Under the pieces are notes generated by a model. The model was not told the DNA's origin, did no database searches, and worked only from the letters and a program-made list of their open reading frames with translations. Position numbers and translations under genes: made by a program. From Liolophura sinensis (lineage: Eukaryota; Mollusca; Polyplacophora; Chitonida; Chitonidae), in contig NC_088307.1 in NCBI RefSeq assembly GCF_032854445.1, positions 16,242,001 to 16,306,000 of the forward strand: a stretch of 64,000 bases of DNA. The letters run 5' to 3'. This document shows, one piece after another, positions 13,763 through 26,473 of this stretch. Within the stretch, counting starts at the first letter, position 1. The number at the start of each line of letters is the position of its first letter.

Positions 13763-16659
13763 TAGGTTCAGTGATCCAGGAATGGAAATGGGAAGCTTGG
13801 GTAATATTTGAAATTTACGTGGAGAATTAAGCCTTCATTTCTCCATTATTATAGGGAACATGTGGCCCCACGTAAATTACCAGCAGATTTAATACAGAAG
13901 GTGAAAATTACAGATGAGCGCTTTCATCACATACTCACAAGTAATTTACACAAAATTAATAATACCATTATTTGACAGTTTCCAATGTAGGTACACAGAT
14001 GCTGATTATGTGAGACTTTGATGCTTTGGTTTAATGTACCCCTGTTGCCCACATGTCAGGCCATCATGAAAAACACGTTTGTTGGGGATAACCAGCCAGA
14101 CCCCCTCCATAAAGGGCCCCTACTCACAAATTTTTTATAGCTCACTTAATGAATTTTTTTTTCTCATATTAAATTCCTTGAAATCATACAAATTTTCATT
14201 AGCCAGATATGCCAGAGTATAAAAAATAAATTCCTTTAAACTGACTCTCATACCGGGAGCTGTGTTACCCCCGAACAAAGATTACTTTTAAGGGCCGCCT
14301 CAGCATGTCACATATTCAGACCATATTGAAGCATGGCTGTTGCAATCTGGAACAAGCATGAATTTGCATATATATAAATAAACCCGCAAACCTTACACCA
14401 TTTACATGTGTGACATACTGTGTGACAATTACCAGCAAATGAATGGGCTTGGTGGGGTTACCTTCAAAACCAAGCAACAACCAAGTTTCAGAGCCTCAAG
14501 ATCTACACTCTGCTGTCATGGAAGAGTGAAATCAACACAGAGCATGTTATCAGGCTTGGAGCTGATGATCACAGTGCACGCAAACCAGTCGAAAACCGAT
14601 TTCAAATTCCTCTGTGAAGTAGTTCTTCAAGTACAATTTTGAAATGAAAAAACTTCTATATCACAAAAATGATACAACTATGGTCACAGACAGGGTAGAG
14701 ATAAAAAGTGAACAAATTTTATAACTCTTAAATACTGAAGAGTTTTGAGTTTACAGGTGAACTTAGACAATAAAATAGATTAATTTGAATCTAATTAAGG
14801 GATTATAAAAACCAGTGAGCCATTTTCAAAGGTCTGTGGAGGTGGCAGAGTGGATTTTACCTGAATCATGGGGAACCAAATTCCAGAAAATCTGAAAAAT
14901 CTGCCATCCTTCACTATCATGCATGTAAGAATAAAAAAAAAAAAATACATGTACATTATCCACTGCAATAAATGTTCCAAAACCACCCCGAATAAAACAT
15001 TCATTTATGTATGTATTTTGGGTATCTGTAAACATGCAAAATTCTCCCCTTTAAGGTCTTCACAAAAGGAAACATCAAACCATGAATTGATCGCAAAAAT
15101 CCTTCGTATGTACGGCTATTATGATCCCTCAATCTCAAGGTCAAGGACATGAGCTAGGGATAAAATGATATTCTCCCTTCAAAGGCACACTGCCCTAAGG
15201 GTGTAGTTAATGAACAGTTACATTTCAGCAAATTGGGTAAATCTAAAACGTACATGGCCTAAAACTGCCTGCGGGATGTGGTGAAGCACGCAGCTGCCTC
15301 ATGATGGTGAACAAGCCCAGTACAGACATGACAGATACTACACTCAACAGTGTAAAGCACACAACAGTGTAAAAACATAAACTGAGTCGGGGAGAAGCAA
15401 AGCACACGATACTACTTGATACACCCCTGGATGAAAACTATCCTAGATTTCCATAAAATTAATGAATCGTCAACCATAATTAGCTAGCCCTGTGCGCAGT
15501 GCACTCTAATTGATAGTGGGGTAATTAGAAGAAGGGATAATTATGTACACGTAGATAAATCAACCAATCCCGTTTGTCTTCGCTAGTTCTGTCACCTTGA
15601 AGTGGAGTATGGCCATCCTTTAAGAAACTCTTGGTTGACATTTACAAAAAACACTATCCGAAAAAAACAGGATTATGTCTTTTATTCTGGCTAATGAAAG
15701 AGGTAACGATTTCCAAAAAAAAAAAATTAACATAGACAGAAAAACAAAAATTCCATTAAGAGCCCATCAAAAACAAAGTAGGGCCCTTTTTAGGAGGGTT
15801 GGTTGATTTACCCTTACAGCATGTATAAGGAACAAATTTTAATGATGGCCTGGATCCTTTCAGAAAAGACAATCTGCCTTCTGTACTTCTCTTCTCTGAC
15901 ACTAACTACTTATCATTGGCATTTACATATACCATTTCAAACTTACAACCCAGGAAACCGTGTTAAACATGCACTGGGAACATGTTTTTAGAGATGACAA
16001 TAAAGTCGATGATCTTCATATATCACAGTTCAAAGTATAGGCATTTTAATACAATATGTATATTTGGTTTTTCCTCCATTGTTATTCGCATTGCCTTTAA
16101 TAGTCAGGATAAACGATTACATTGTACACCATATCTCATCCACTCAAATAAAATATAAATTGCAACCATAAATCACAGAATAATATCACTCTGGGAGTCT
16201 CAAAGTGGGTAACCAGAGACATCAAGCATGCCAGGGGGCGCCGCGGGTGTGTATTGATATGCTAAGCGAAGGATCCATAATGCAACAGGTCCGGCGATTT
16301 TCCCGACAATCAACATCTCACTTTGCTACTGATAAATTGCCTTACAACTGTGGCCACAAGGAGGGGCTAAATAAGTCAACATACGTTTCCCACAGACCAT
16401 TACTGTACCCTGTCTGTTTTCTATTTTCAGGATTAAGGTGTGCAAATTTTAGTTCAACACAGTCACTAGTTATGCTTAAATAATTTACAGAAGGCTTACA
16501 GTAGCTTCAGATTTAGAACTTTACTGTATACTGTATACAGTACACAGTAAAACATCAATGAAGTAAATGCATAGCTTCATTATACACCATGTTTAACTGT
16601 CATTTTAACATTGTGGCAATTACGCTGCAAGTATTCGATATTACATATTATACACCATT
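13763..16659. other. No gene seen (intronic)
   Basis: Unique AT-rich sequence leading into the 52-bp minisatellite. A 94-codon frame over 14868-15152 and a 92-codon frame over 16205-16483 have no support. Confidence 0.45.
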
Positions 16660-17760
16660 AGCAACGTTCATACCACATGTTGGCATTAGATAGAAACGCT
16701 CACACTGCATCAGCAATCCTCATACCACATGTTGGCATTATATAGAAACGCTCACACTGCATCAGCAATCCTCATACCACATGTTGGCATTATACAGAAA
16801 CGCTCACACTGCATCAGCAATCCTCAAACCACATGTTGGCATTAAATAGAAACGCTCACACTGCATCAGCAATCCTCATACTACATGTTGGCATTAAATA
16901 GAAACGCTCACACTGCATCAGCAATCCTCATACCACATGTTGGCATTATACAGAAACGCTCACACTGCATCAGCAATCCTCAAACCACATGTTGGCATTA
17001 GATAGAAATGCTCACACTGCATCAGCAATCCTCATACTACATGTTGGCATTAGATAGAAACGCTCACACTGCATCAGCAATCCTCATACCACATGTTGGC
17101 ATTAGATAGAAACGCTCACACTGCACCAGCAATCCTCATACCACATGTTGGCATTAAATAGAAACGCTCACACTGCATCAGCAATCCTCATACCACATGT
17201 TGGCATTAGATAGAAACGCTCACACTGCACCAGCAATCCTCATACCACATGTTGGCATTAGATAGAAACGCTCACACTGCATCAGCAATCCTCATACCAC
17301 ATGTTGGCATTATGTAGAAACGCTCACACTGCATCAGCAATCCTCATACCACATGTTGGCATTGAATAGAAACGCTCACACTGCATCAGCAATCCTCATG
17401 CCACATGTTGGCATTATATAGAAACGCTCACCCTGCATCAGCAATCATCATGCCACATGTTGGCATTATATAGAAACGCTCACCCTGCATCAGCAATCCT
17501 CATGCCACATGTTGGCATTATATAGAAACGCTCACACTGCATCAGCAATCCTCATACCACATGTTGGCATTATATAGAAACGCTCACACTGCATCAGCAA
17601 TCCTCATACCACATGTTGGCATTGAATAGAAACGCTCACACTGCATCAGCAATCCTCATACCACATGTTTGCATTATGTAGAATCGTTCATACTGCATCA
17701 ACAACGTTCATACTGCATCAACAACGTTCATACTGCATCAACAACGTTCATACTGTATGC
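16660..17760. repeat. 52-bp minisatellite, about 19-20 copies, ending in a 20-bp sub-array
   Basis: Unit boundaries at CATACCACATGTTGGCATTA; copy starts are exactly 52 bp apart from 16669 to 17657 (19 intervals). Copies differ at a few positions (for example GATAG/TATAG/AATAG, CATC/CACC). After 17680 the unit collapses into three to four copies of a 20-bp piece, GTTCATACTGCATCAACAAC. It lies in intron 2 of the channel gene, about 0.55 kb from exon 2. Confidence 0.95.
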
Positions 17761-18308
17761 TCGGAATTCAATGAATGATACGTCTTTTCTCTTTGTACAC
17801 ATTCTTGTGTCATTTCATTAAAATATTACTATATTGAACTGACTGATCCTCAGTGCATAATAAAAATGTTATGAACAAATACTGACTGATGTGAACTAGT
17901 TCTATTCTTGCATGGCAGGAGAGTAAACAAGTTAAGGTAAAGAGCTAACAATAAAAACTCGTCCAAACCTGGTCATATTCATTCAATAACCTGTAAAAAT
18001 ATAGCAGTCATATGCTCGCTGACAAGAAGGCATGTTCAAGTCATCTGGTAACTGGACTTGTATTCAGAAAGACATAAAGGCCCAGACACTGTTGCGCTGG
18101 AACAAACTCTGGAAAGGTACGGGTACTAAATGAAATCCGTACTGCACTGTATAAACAAAATTGCAAGAAAAAAAAAAACACTTGAATCACAGAACGTGAC
18201 ATGTGGTAAAATATCTAACCTAAAGAATTAAAGACCAAACTAGTTGTTACACCACAAATGAAAATGAATAAATGAAAGAATGAAAAAAGGCAGTCAGGTT
18301 TTACTAAC

Positions 18309-18386
18309 CTGTCGTCCAAATCATCAGCGAAATCTTCCAGGATGTTACGAAGGCGTCCCAGGTGCGCATGCGACTTCCTGCCAGCT
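18309..18386 (-). CDS. SLO2/KCNT-like channel, second coding exon (78 nt, frame-neutral)
   Basis: Seen: on the minus strand an acceptor (gaacag) opens a 78-nt stretch ending at a donor (gttagt). It enters in phase 2 and leaves in phase 2. Joined to exon 1 (AG + A = Arg) it adds 26 residues containing RKSHAHLGRLRNILEDFADD and ending LDDR. Ending in D-D-R is telling, because vertebrate KCNT proteins have an acidic D-D-R directly before the V-Q-V-E-F-Y segment that comes next. Exon 1 already supplies its own acidic E-E-R end, so this exon looks like an inserted, skippable cassette in the cytoplasmic N-terminus before the first membrane segment. Its sequence is basic at the start and acidic at the end. 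The next exon was not found and should lie left of the window. That it is alternatively spliced is inference from its symmetrical phase. Confidence 0.72.
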
Positions 18387-20152
18387 CTGTTCAGTGAGGA
18401 ATTGTGGGGAAATAAAGGATCGAGGGAAGAAACAAAAAATCAGGATATAAGCAAATCATTGAGGTCTACTGCAAATTACAAACTGGTGGAAATCATAACA
18501 AATGCCTGAAAGGAGAAAAAAATAACGAAAAATAATAAAAAAACAAGGATTTGTGTCGAATTGCAAAAACTAGGGTCAGGTATGATATTCCGTAACTTGT
18601 GTTAATCTGGTGTTACAGATACATGTACACATACACAGCGGGTCAAGCATAAAACACAACATGCTGCATGCAAGCAAAACACATGTTTTCATCTCCATGT
18701 TCATATGTTGACATACAAAATGAATTTAGACCATGCAGATGAAAGAAGCAAATTTCAAGCAAATATACAGTGATGCCACATCAATGCAATTAATGCACTG
18801 CACACATTCAATTACATGTACAGACCTGTACATGACATAACACCCCCTTAATTTTTTCAAAGTTTTGAAAGTTTCTGCCAAGTTTTAATGTCTTCCCAAG
18901 AAATTACCTTAATTAAATGGAGCTCTGATATTGTCACTTTCAAAAAGTACTCTAAAGTAAAAATATCCTGGATTTTCTGTAGGATACTTATATCTTGGTA
19001 ATTTATTTAATTATTTGATTGGAGAGGTGTTTACTGGTGTACTGACAGCTTTGACAGGCTGTAGGAACACTCAAGAGCTGTAATTATGTAACTTCATAGG
19101 CCAAAACGTCTGACAGATTTGAAACCTTATTTGCAGAAAAAATCAGATTTTCAAACAGCAATTTTTTAATAAATAATTTCTATAAAACTTTCTCATGTAC
19201 ATGTAATACCCATAAAATGCTTTTTTTTCAGAAAGAAATACACATCATAATAATAATAAACTGACCTATATATGTAATGAAAATTAACATACTGTCCACA
19301 ATTATGAGCTCTGGTAAAAAGACAGAATAGTTTTTCCTTCATTTACTTATCTTCATACCTATACGGCTTTAAATGAAATGCAAGGTACTACATGCATTAA
19401 TTGGTACATGGAAAATTATTCCATACAATTAGTGATTTTGAAGTACACATACTACAGTATTGAGACAGAATAAAATCCATGCACCTGTTAGAACACTTTG
19501 AATCAAATTTTTAATACAATATATATGACAAACTTAGACTTACATTTGTATCTATTAAATATAAAATGCAATGGAGGGTGTCAGGTACATATGTACTGGC
19601 ACCAGCTTTTTCTGGGTTACTTTTTGTAATTCCTTCACCCACAAACCCTGATAAATTCACCAAAAACGTTTATTGTATGTGACACAATCCTAAGAATGGT
19701 AGGTCATTAAACAAGAATAAAATAAATATATGTCATAAGACAAAAAGCACCAAAATGCTAGAAGTAATTAGTCGTTTGAGTTTTCATGATAGGGGTTTGT
19801 GAATGGACCATCATTCACGAATAGATATATACATAACATGTACATCTACACTGACCCATCTGACCTTTCCAGAATAATAAACAAAACAAATAAATACCGT
19901 ATTTGGAAATAAAGAATCTAACTAAAATGACTCACAGAAAACTCTAAATGTCCTCATAAATACAGTAAAAGGTTAATCTAGCTGTCAACAGAAATATTCA
20001 CCTTTCCTCACAACTAAACGTAATAAATAAACACAGTGAAAGCCTTGATCTATTTTAGTGTCAACTAAATCACCTAAAACCACTAACATGACAATAAACC
20101 TAACAACAAATGTAGTCGGTGGAAGCTGCTATTTCACTTTCAACTAAAATGA

Positions 20153-20458
20153 TCAAACAAAACCACATTTGTCACAAATAAACATTACAAATAAATGAAG
20201 TAAAAGCTTTTGCTGACTGAGTATCCACTCAGTGGACGAAGCTTTAATGGCTGCCCGAACAATCAGTGCGGTGGATGCATGCCCTGGATATACGGGTGCA
20301 TGCAACATACCTGGAACTTTGTCAACTGAATAAATACAATGAGATTTTACCACCAGAAAATCCCCTAGGCTGTAAGCCCCCTCAAGACCATCTGTCTCCA
20401 CCATAACTAAGCTATTTACAGCATGAATGTCCGCCACCAATTTACTCATCATGTCCAA
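20153..20458 (-). other. 101-codon open frame in intron 1, unrecognised
   Basis: An uninterrupted minus-strand frame from ATG to stop with protein-like composition (for example LVADIHAVNSLVMVETDGLE and YPGHASTALIVRAAIKASS). It is the longest non-repeat open frame in the left half. No motif, splice context or family was recognised, and it may be chance or an old transposon piece. Confidence 0.2.
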
Positions 20459-20722
20459 AGCAAACTAATACCCAACAACCAATGTTACCATAGAAACCAT
20501 GGAATCTGTCCCACCTGAATTCAGCCATTGATATTTTCGTCTGGTGGAAAACATTTCAACAACAACTCCCAGGGGTCAGACATGTCTGAGGATTTGCACA
20601 CCTATAAACATATATAATAAAATGTGGCAATTTTATATTCATGAATAAGTAGAAACTTAATAATGTTGCATGAGATTCCCATTTAACAATGACTGTTTCT
20701 CTTCAAAATATGACAATCTGGA

Positions 20723-20759
20723 CTACATACACTATGTAGTTCATATATAGTGTATGTAG
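20723..20759. repeat. Perfect inverted repeat (hairpin), 13-bp arms
   Basis: CTACATACACTAT and ATAGTGTATGTAG are exact reverse complements separated by 11 bases. No terminator role is expected in this setting; it may be a relic of a palindromic element. Confidence 0.8.
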
Positions 20760-20997
20760 CTTTATGACATTGTTAAGAACAGTCTATCCGTTGAAATCTT
20801 GGTAATTGTAAACATGCTTGTGCAACTAGGGTTTGTTCATCACCATACAATACTGACACAATTAAAGTGGTGGTTTACTCCATGCTAACTTGATCGACCC
20901 CATTTCCTCCACCCATAAAACTGACTGCCAATGCAGATTGAAGTAAAATATCAGTGAGTAGAATAACTACTGGTTAATACTCCACATATATTTGCAT

Positions 20998-22370
20998 ACA
21001 GGGTTCGTACAGGTATATGAAAATGAAATTCAAGGAGTTTTCCAGGAGTTTTTTTTTTGTCATTTTCAAGGCTAGTTTAAACATACCATGGTGCTAATTA
21101 TACACTATATTCTAAGTCTGAATTATAGATGCTTTAATTTGCATGCATGTATACTGAATAGTATGCTTGCTTTTCAAGAAATATCTGCCTTTCACCTCTG
21201 TAATGCGACACATTCTTTGACCGGGCCTTGGCTCAGTCAAAAATATGAATGCCATATATCATTATGCAGGGCTTCCTCTGGGTCAGTATTTTTTTTAGCC
21301 AGTCACTTGAGCCACCCATTAGATTTTGTAGTAAATACTATTTTTCTTTAGCCATACTTCCTTAGTGGCCATGGGTCTTGTAGGTCTCCTTCTGTAATTT
21401 GTTTTTATCTGCCTTGGTGTAGCTACTAGAATTAGTTTGGTCTCTTCCAGCTATATTTGGAGTTTATCAACATAACATTTAGAACAGCTCAAAATAATGG
21501 ACCAATGCTTGGCAGCATCTTTTTGTTTTTTTGAAAAAGAAAAAATCAATCCTCTTTTCAACCTATCTGTAGAATCCTAGTAAAATGTAATTTCCACTAT
21601 CAGAAAAATTTGCTACGAAATTAATTTGTAATTCAGTTTATTTAAATGCAACATTATGATCAGTACATTGGAGTAACACAGTCTGGCAGGAGAAAATCAG
21701 ATGGCATACGCATTAATGTAACGACACATATTTTAAAACATTTAATTTACTTCGGATCCCAAAAAATAGAAGTTTGGGAGGTGACTCTACCTTGATTTAT
21801 TTTCCCTGATAATTTTTTTCTTTTTTTTTTTATACAATTGGCGATGAAAGGCATCCCCTAAAATGCCATAATTTTCCTTCGTTATTTAACAAAAATGATT
21901 TCAAGCATTATTTAACGTAAGTCAGCTTGCAACAATGCTGAGCCCCCTTTGTAGATTTCTGTCAAGTAATCGTCATACAACTGTGTTGTTGTTGTTTCGC
22001 CAAGATGAGGCCGTTTGAAATGAAAGCAAATGGATTATTTTCATAAGAAAAATTGAGAAAATCTTTTAAAAACCCCAGAAAACTCTCATAGTAGATTTTA
22101 TATAACCTTTGTATTTATTCTTAAGTAAATAAATTTGTCGCCAAAAACATATGCATCTTTTTCAAATTTTATCGCCATTTCAAAAAATTGTTCTAAATTT
22201 GCGATAGCGGCGAGTGCCAGCGGAAACCCTGATAATGAGCGAATTATCAGCAATTTTTAAAAGAGTTTCCGGGAGTATTTGTTTTTTTTAAGGACTTTCA
22301 AGTACTTGAAAATGAAATTGTATTTTTCAAGGAGTTTCAAGGGGTTTCAAGGACTGTGTGCAGCCTGGTA
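20998..22370. mobile_element. Probable outer transposon remnant with 'ttcaaggagttt' subterminal repeats
   Basis: Left end TACAGGGTTCGTACAGG with TTCAAGGAGTTTTCCAGGAG just inside. The right end carries TTTCAAGGAGTTTCAAGGGG and finishes CTGTGTGCAGCCTGGTA, which is a weak inverted match to the left end. It resembles the element at 26.5-27.3 kb, suggesting one family. It appears to be interrupted by another element at 21267-22231. Confidence 0.4.
21267..22231. mobile_element. Probable inner (nested) transposon
   Basis: Left end CAGGGCTTCCTCTGG and reverse complement of the right end CAGGGTTTCCGCTGG differ at only two of 15 positions. Flanking ATTATG and ATAATG may be a decayed target duplication. 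About 965 bp, AT-rich, no transposase recognised. Confidence 0.42.
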
Positions 22371-22461
22371 TAATATAACCCATGTCCATGGGTAGGCATA
22401 CACATACATGTACTTCTGTTTGAGGCCACATATAAAACCTCAATAAATTAAATTCTTTTTC

Positions 22462-22637
22462 TGAAAGGCATCTAAACATATACATGTATGCATTGGAGAT
22501 CATTTCAACAGTCAGGAAAGGCATCTATATGCAGATCCTTTTAACAGTCCTGAAAGGCATCTACATGCAGATCATTTTAATAGTCAGGAAAAGCATCTAT
22601 ATTCTAATCATTTTAAGTCAGGAAAGGCATCTATACT
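22462..22637. repeat. ~36-bp tandem repeat, about four degenerate copies
   Basis: Repeats of GAAAGGCATCTA-TGCAGATC followed by -TTTTAA-AGTC, spaced about 34-37 bp. The first and last copies are partial. Confidence 0.7.
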
Positions 22638-22696
22638 AGACCTCCTCCTAGAAAAATATATATTTCAGCACCAACTTGATCAATGTTTTAAGTAAT

Positions 22697-23032
22697 TTAA
22701 TGGCCTGTGAGACTGAACTTTTGGACGAAATTGAGGTCGTTTACCACATTTGCTTTTAATATTGTAGGCCTACTTCTTGTGTAAATTTTCCCGCAGTTCT
22801 TCCTTTGTGCACAACATGTTCTCACTACATCCACAATAGGTACAATTAAGGGATATCCATTTACAGATGGTACAGAAGTCAAATATGGCATCATGACTGA
22901 CTTCACACAAAATTTTACACAACAAAATTTACGCCCTTCATTATACTTACATTTACCTACAGGTATCATGCAGAACAAATTCCACTTGGGCCAAAACACG
23001 TTACATAACACTGCAAGTGGCGTGCTCTGCAA
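22697..23032 (-). other. 111-codon open frame in intron 1, unrecognised
   Basis: A cysteine-containing open frame on the minus strand (pieces include GRKFCCVKFCVKSVMM and VVRTCCAQRKNCGKIYTR), lying just left of a family-B SINE. The cysteines are not spaced like a zinc finger that I know. No splice context and no recognised family. Possibly chance. Confidence 0.18.
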
Positions 23033-23175
23033 ATTCTACTGCACACTGTCAATTATAGTTTATTGATCTTAAATTAGTGGTAGGGATGGGATCATGATTA
23101 ATTTCTATTCTGTTTTTCTCCCCCAAATGAAGTGAACTGTGAAAAAAGGTCAATTTACAGTTCCACTGCATAATA

Positions 23176-23517
23176 TAGCCCCGATAGCACAGTTGCGTCC
23201 GCTTCGGGAGCGGTAGATCCAGGGTCAATCTTGGTTCCAGTCACACCTAAGACTTTAAAAGAGGAAGTTGTAACTTCCTCGCTTGGCGTTCTGCATGAAG
23301 GGAATAATGCAATGACTGGTTGACCCACATCAGTAGAATGGCTCGGGCAGGGTGCCTTACATGCCTTCAGTAAGTGAAGCAGCACTAGATAAAAGAGCGG
23401 TGGAAATTCATCCTGCAAAAGGAGGCACATTACATTCACTCTAAGGATTCCTTTGTCTTCATATGACTGAAAAATTGTTAAGTACGAAGTTAAACCCCAA
23501 GCACCCACTCACTCATA
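23176..23517 (+). mobile_element. Family-B SINE, full length
   Basis: Head AGCCCCGATAGCACAGTTG, with a few bases lost in the box A region compared with the copy at 1806, then the shared body and the tail CACCCACTCACTCAT. It explains the 117-codon minus-strand open frame over the same bases, which is not a gene. Confidence 0.85.
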
Positions 23518-26473
23518 AATAGCATCACTCTGCCGGAGTCTCACATCTCCCAGTTATACAGTTATACAAAATGTGTCTGCCCGAGTCCCACTTCTCCCCT
23601 GACTGTCTACACACACAATTTATGCGGATTATAGCTTCAGCCAAATTAGCCCCCACTTCTATGGGCTTGGTTACAGCTACAGTGTGGTTGATGTTTCTAT
23701 ATCTTGCCAGGGATTGAAGACCTAAGGAACATTTCACCTCTGTCTAACCAATATCCTGTGGCTGGCAATGACATGAATAGCCAATCTTAATGTGTGAGTC
23801 ATGCGCAAGAAATACACTTCTTGAACTATGACTTAATTGCCTTCGGTCAAAAAAGGTGGAGCTGCACACGTCTACATCAAAAATGAAATCTGCCCTGATT
23901 TTTTACCTGTTTGCTAGAATCAAGCAATCAGTGACATAATAAGTATTATTGTCAGTGCTTCGCATGAAGACAATCACAGCTTCTTTCTAGAGGAATATAA
24001 TGCATGCAACATACATTGTTTTGAGAATGCTACTCTTAATGAATCAATATAAAGGCCCAATCATGCCTACAGATTTATGACTAGTTAAGGCAACCTGCGA
24101 GTAAAAAAAACACAGGTAATTATTTTCATAACTCTGTGATTGATCGCACAACAAGTCGCTGGGCTTCTCGACGAATCTTGAAAAATCTGACGATGCGATC
24201 ATCAGCAATGGCAGCGCGATCAGCTACGTTCTACGGAACTAATCTTACATGGTTACTAATCTTCTTGTCACAGGACCTTTAATTTCATACAATATTAAGT
24301 GACTGCTGTGGACAAACAAGAGTTCTGCTGGGTGAGTGTAATGGGGGTGAGACTGCAAACAATTTCAGTCAAGACCAAAACAAATCACAGATATATATGC
24401 AGTAGGTAGTCGTAGCTTTGGCGTGACTGGCGCACAATGCCTGCATGAGACATGGACAATTTATACACTGGGTCAAATTTCCCTCCTATGTTGGAAAGCT
24501 GAATAAAACCGTCAGCAATTGGAGACTGAAAGCTGCTCCGACTGAATGTTCTAAGCGGAAAAACATTGATTTCAACACTCACTGTACGTGAATGGCATTG
24601 AAGACAGGAAGCCCTGAAGCTCTGCAATGTTTACATCTACAAGCTACTGACTTTTAACTATGAAACTGTGAGGCACCATGGCGCTCTGTGAAGGTGGGGA
24701 AATGACAAATTCCCTGTCCATGGTCAGGTACACTACCGTGTAAGTGTCTCCTGTTGGGATTGAATCTTGTGGTGAGAAATGACATCATTTTTCCAGTGAA
24801 TCTACATGTATATTGACAAGGCAATTTATCTACTAGTGAAACATCGCTTGATCTGCCTTTCTGGCACCTGCTGAGGATTTGTGACAAATACAGCTCAGAG
24901 TATACTCTATAATCTATATACTCTGCTATCCTTGGCTAGTTACCAGCTAATTGTGCACTGTAGGGGCATACAATATGTATGAGCAGACAAACTGTACATC
25001 TGATACGCCTAAGCCCAATAAACTACGTCATGATCAAATTCGTGAAAACATGATAAAACGTCATGATTCTGGTCATTAATATGCACTGTACATGTACATC
25101 TGCTGCTATCAGCCTCATGGTCTCTGTCAGTCGATCAGCCAGTCCTACAGCTAATAAAAACAGTTCAGCATAGTCGTTGTTGTTGTCTAAAGCCTATTGG
25201 CATACATGCACATGTAACTGTATTAGTATCATGCCCATGTTATGTATGCATGTTGACATATTACCCAGAGATATTAATATAAAGCAACCATTACCCCCAC
25301 AATTTATTCTATTGTCACCAAGCTCTAGCAGCCAGAGGGGAAAGAGGTAATGCAACATTTGCTTCTGCTAATGTCCCTGAATTCCTCAGGGTAGGACGTT
25401 TAACCAAATCACCTCTAACGGCAAAGACGGACTAGATTACACAGGCAATTGCATTTCGCAAATAACTGAGATGGAGCAATATACATGTATTCTACCTGGA
25501 GCTTTCAGCCCAATTTATTTCTGGTCAGGTCTCATTTTCCTTCCGGCATTTAGGCCGATGTAAGCCAATACGTTCAAAATCCTGTTGGATGAGACATCAC
25601 AGGATATTTGAAAGGACATTGATGGCACAAGCTGTGGTTTCAGAAATCACTTGGTTGTATCTCTTACAGCCTCTAGGGTTGCATGAACTAATCGGGTATC
25701 AGCGGTACAACGGCATTACTGAGGCAGACACTATATTAACCTGCATGGATGCATTTTTCCTATGTCCACAGGACGAGTATAACCACAAAGGTATCAGTTT
25801 TCAATCAATATGGCTTTCAGGAATTTTGGAGCTAAAATAACACTTAACTGAAGATGACCCGTCCTTGCATGCTTTTGTGTAATTCCAGTCAATTCACAAA
25901 TCGATTATGTCACTCATAACAATTACCAGCTTCATCAGTCTGTCTAACATGGAAGGTAAAAACCTGCCTACACATGACTAATTGCTCCAGAACCATTTTG
26001 TTCACATTTTCTTTCACAGAAACTCCAGTTAATTATCACTAAAATTTAAAAAACTACATGTATGCAAAGGCGAAAATCTACTTAAGCAAAGGGGCAAATA
26101 GATACAAGAAACCATGTAGGTACCATTTTTCTCCCACTACCTTACAACAGGTTTTTCACTAAAACTTTCGTATGTAACATCATCGATTCTCGTAGCATGA
26201 AAAGAAGATGTATAATTGCTTTGCTGTGATTTTATCTAACTTCAAGACGGCTTACGACATCAAATGAAAATCTAGGGAATGCTGAATTTAAATAGGCAGT
26301 TTCACTGCCCAAGGGCCTGCAGTATGTATTTGTAGTGACAGAGAGAACTTAATTAAGATGACTAACCTTACAGCCAAGGCCGAGCCAACCCGTCTAATCA
26401 TCACCGCAATTCAATTCCCCTGCGAATTCTAGCTTAAGGCGAAATATTACAAAAGTGTCGTTGCATTTATCAA
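23518..26473. other. No gene seen (intronic)
   Basis: Unique sequence between a family-B SINE and the 'ttcaagg' transposon remnant; several 70-85 codon frames without support. Confidence 0.45.

Larger units (their letters stand above)
1..18308 (-). other. Intron 2 of the SLO2/KCNT-like gene (continues beyond the left edge)
   Basis: Sequence downstream of exon 2 on the minus strand. I searched for the conserved following exon (V-Q-V-E-F-Y, E-N-T-F, K-E-R-L-K-L-F-F) in reverse complement and did not find it, so the intron probably runs off the window. It contains SINE pieces, G-rich DNA at 8.1 kb and the 52-bp minisatellite. Confidence 0.55.

Noticed and set aside
16669-17700. CRISPR-like array (regular 52-bp repeats)
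   Set aside because: Units are contiguous with no unique spacers, and the DNA is clearly animal.
23155-23508. 117-codon minus-strand open frame
   Set aside because: Covers a family-B SINE read backwards.
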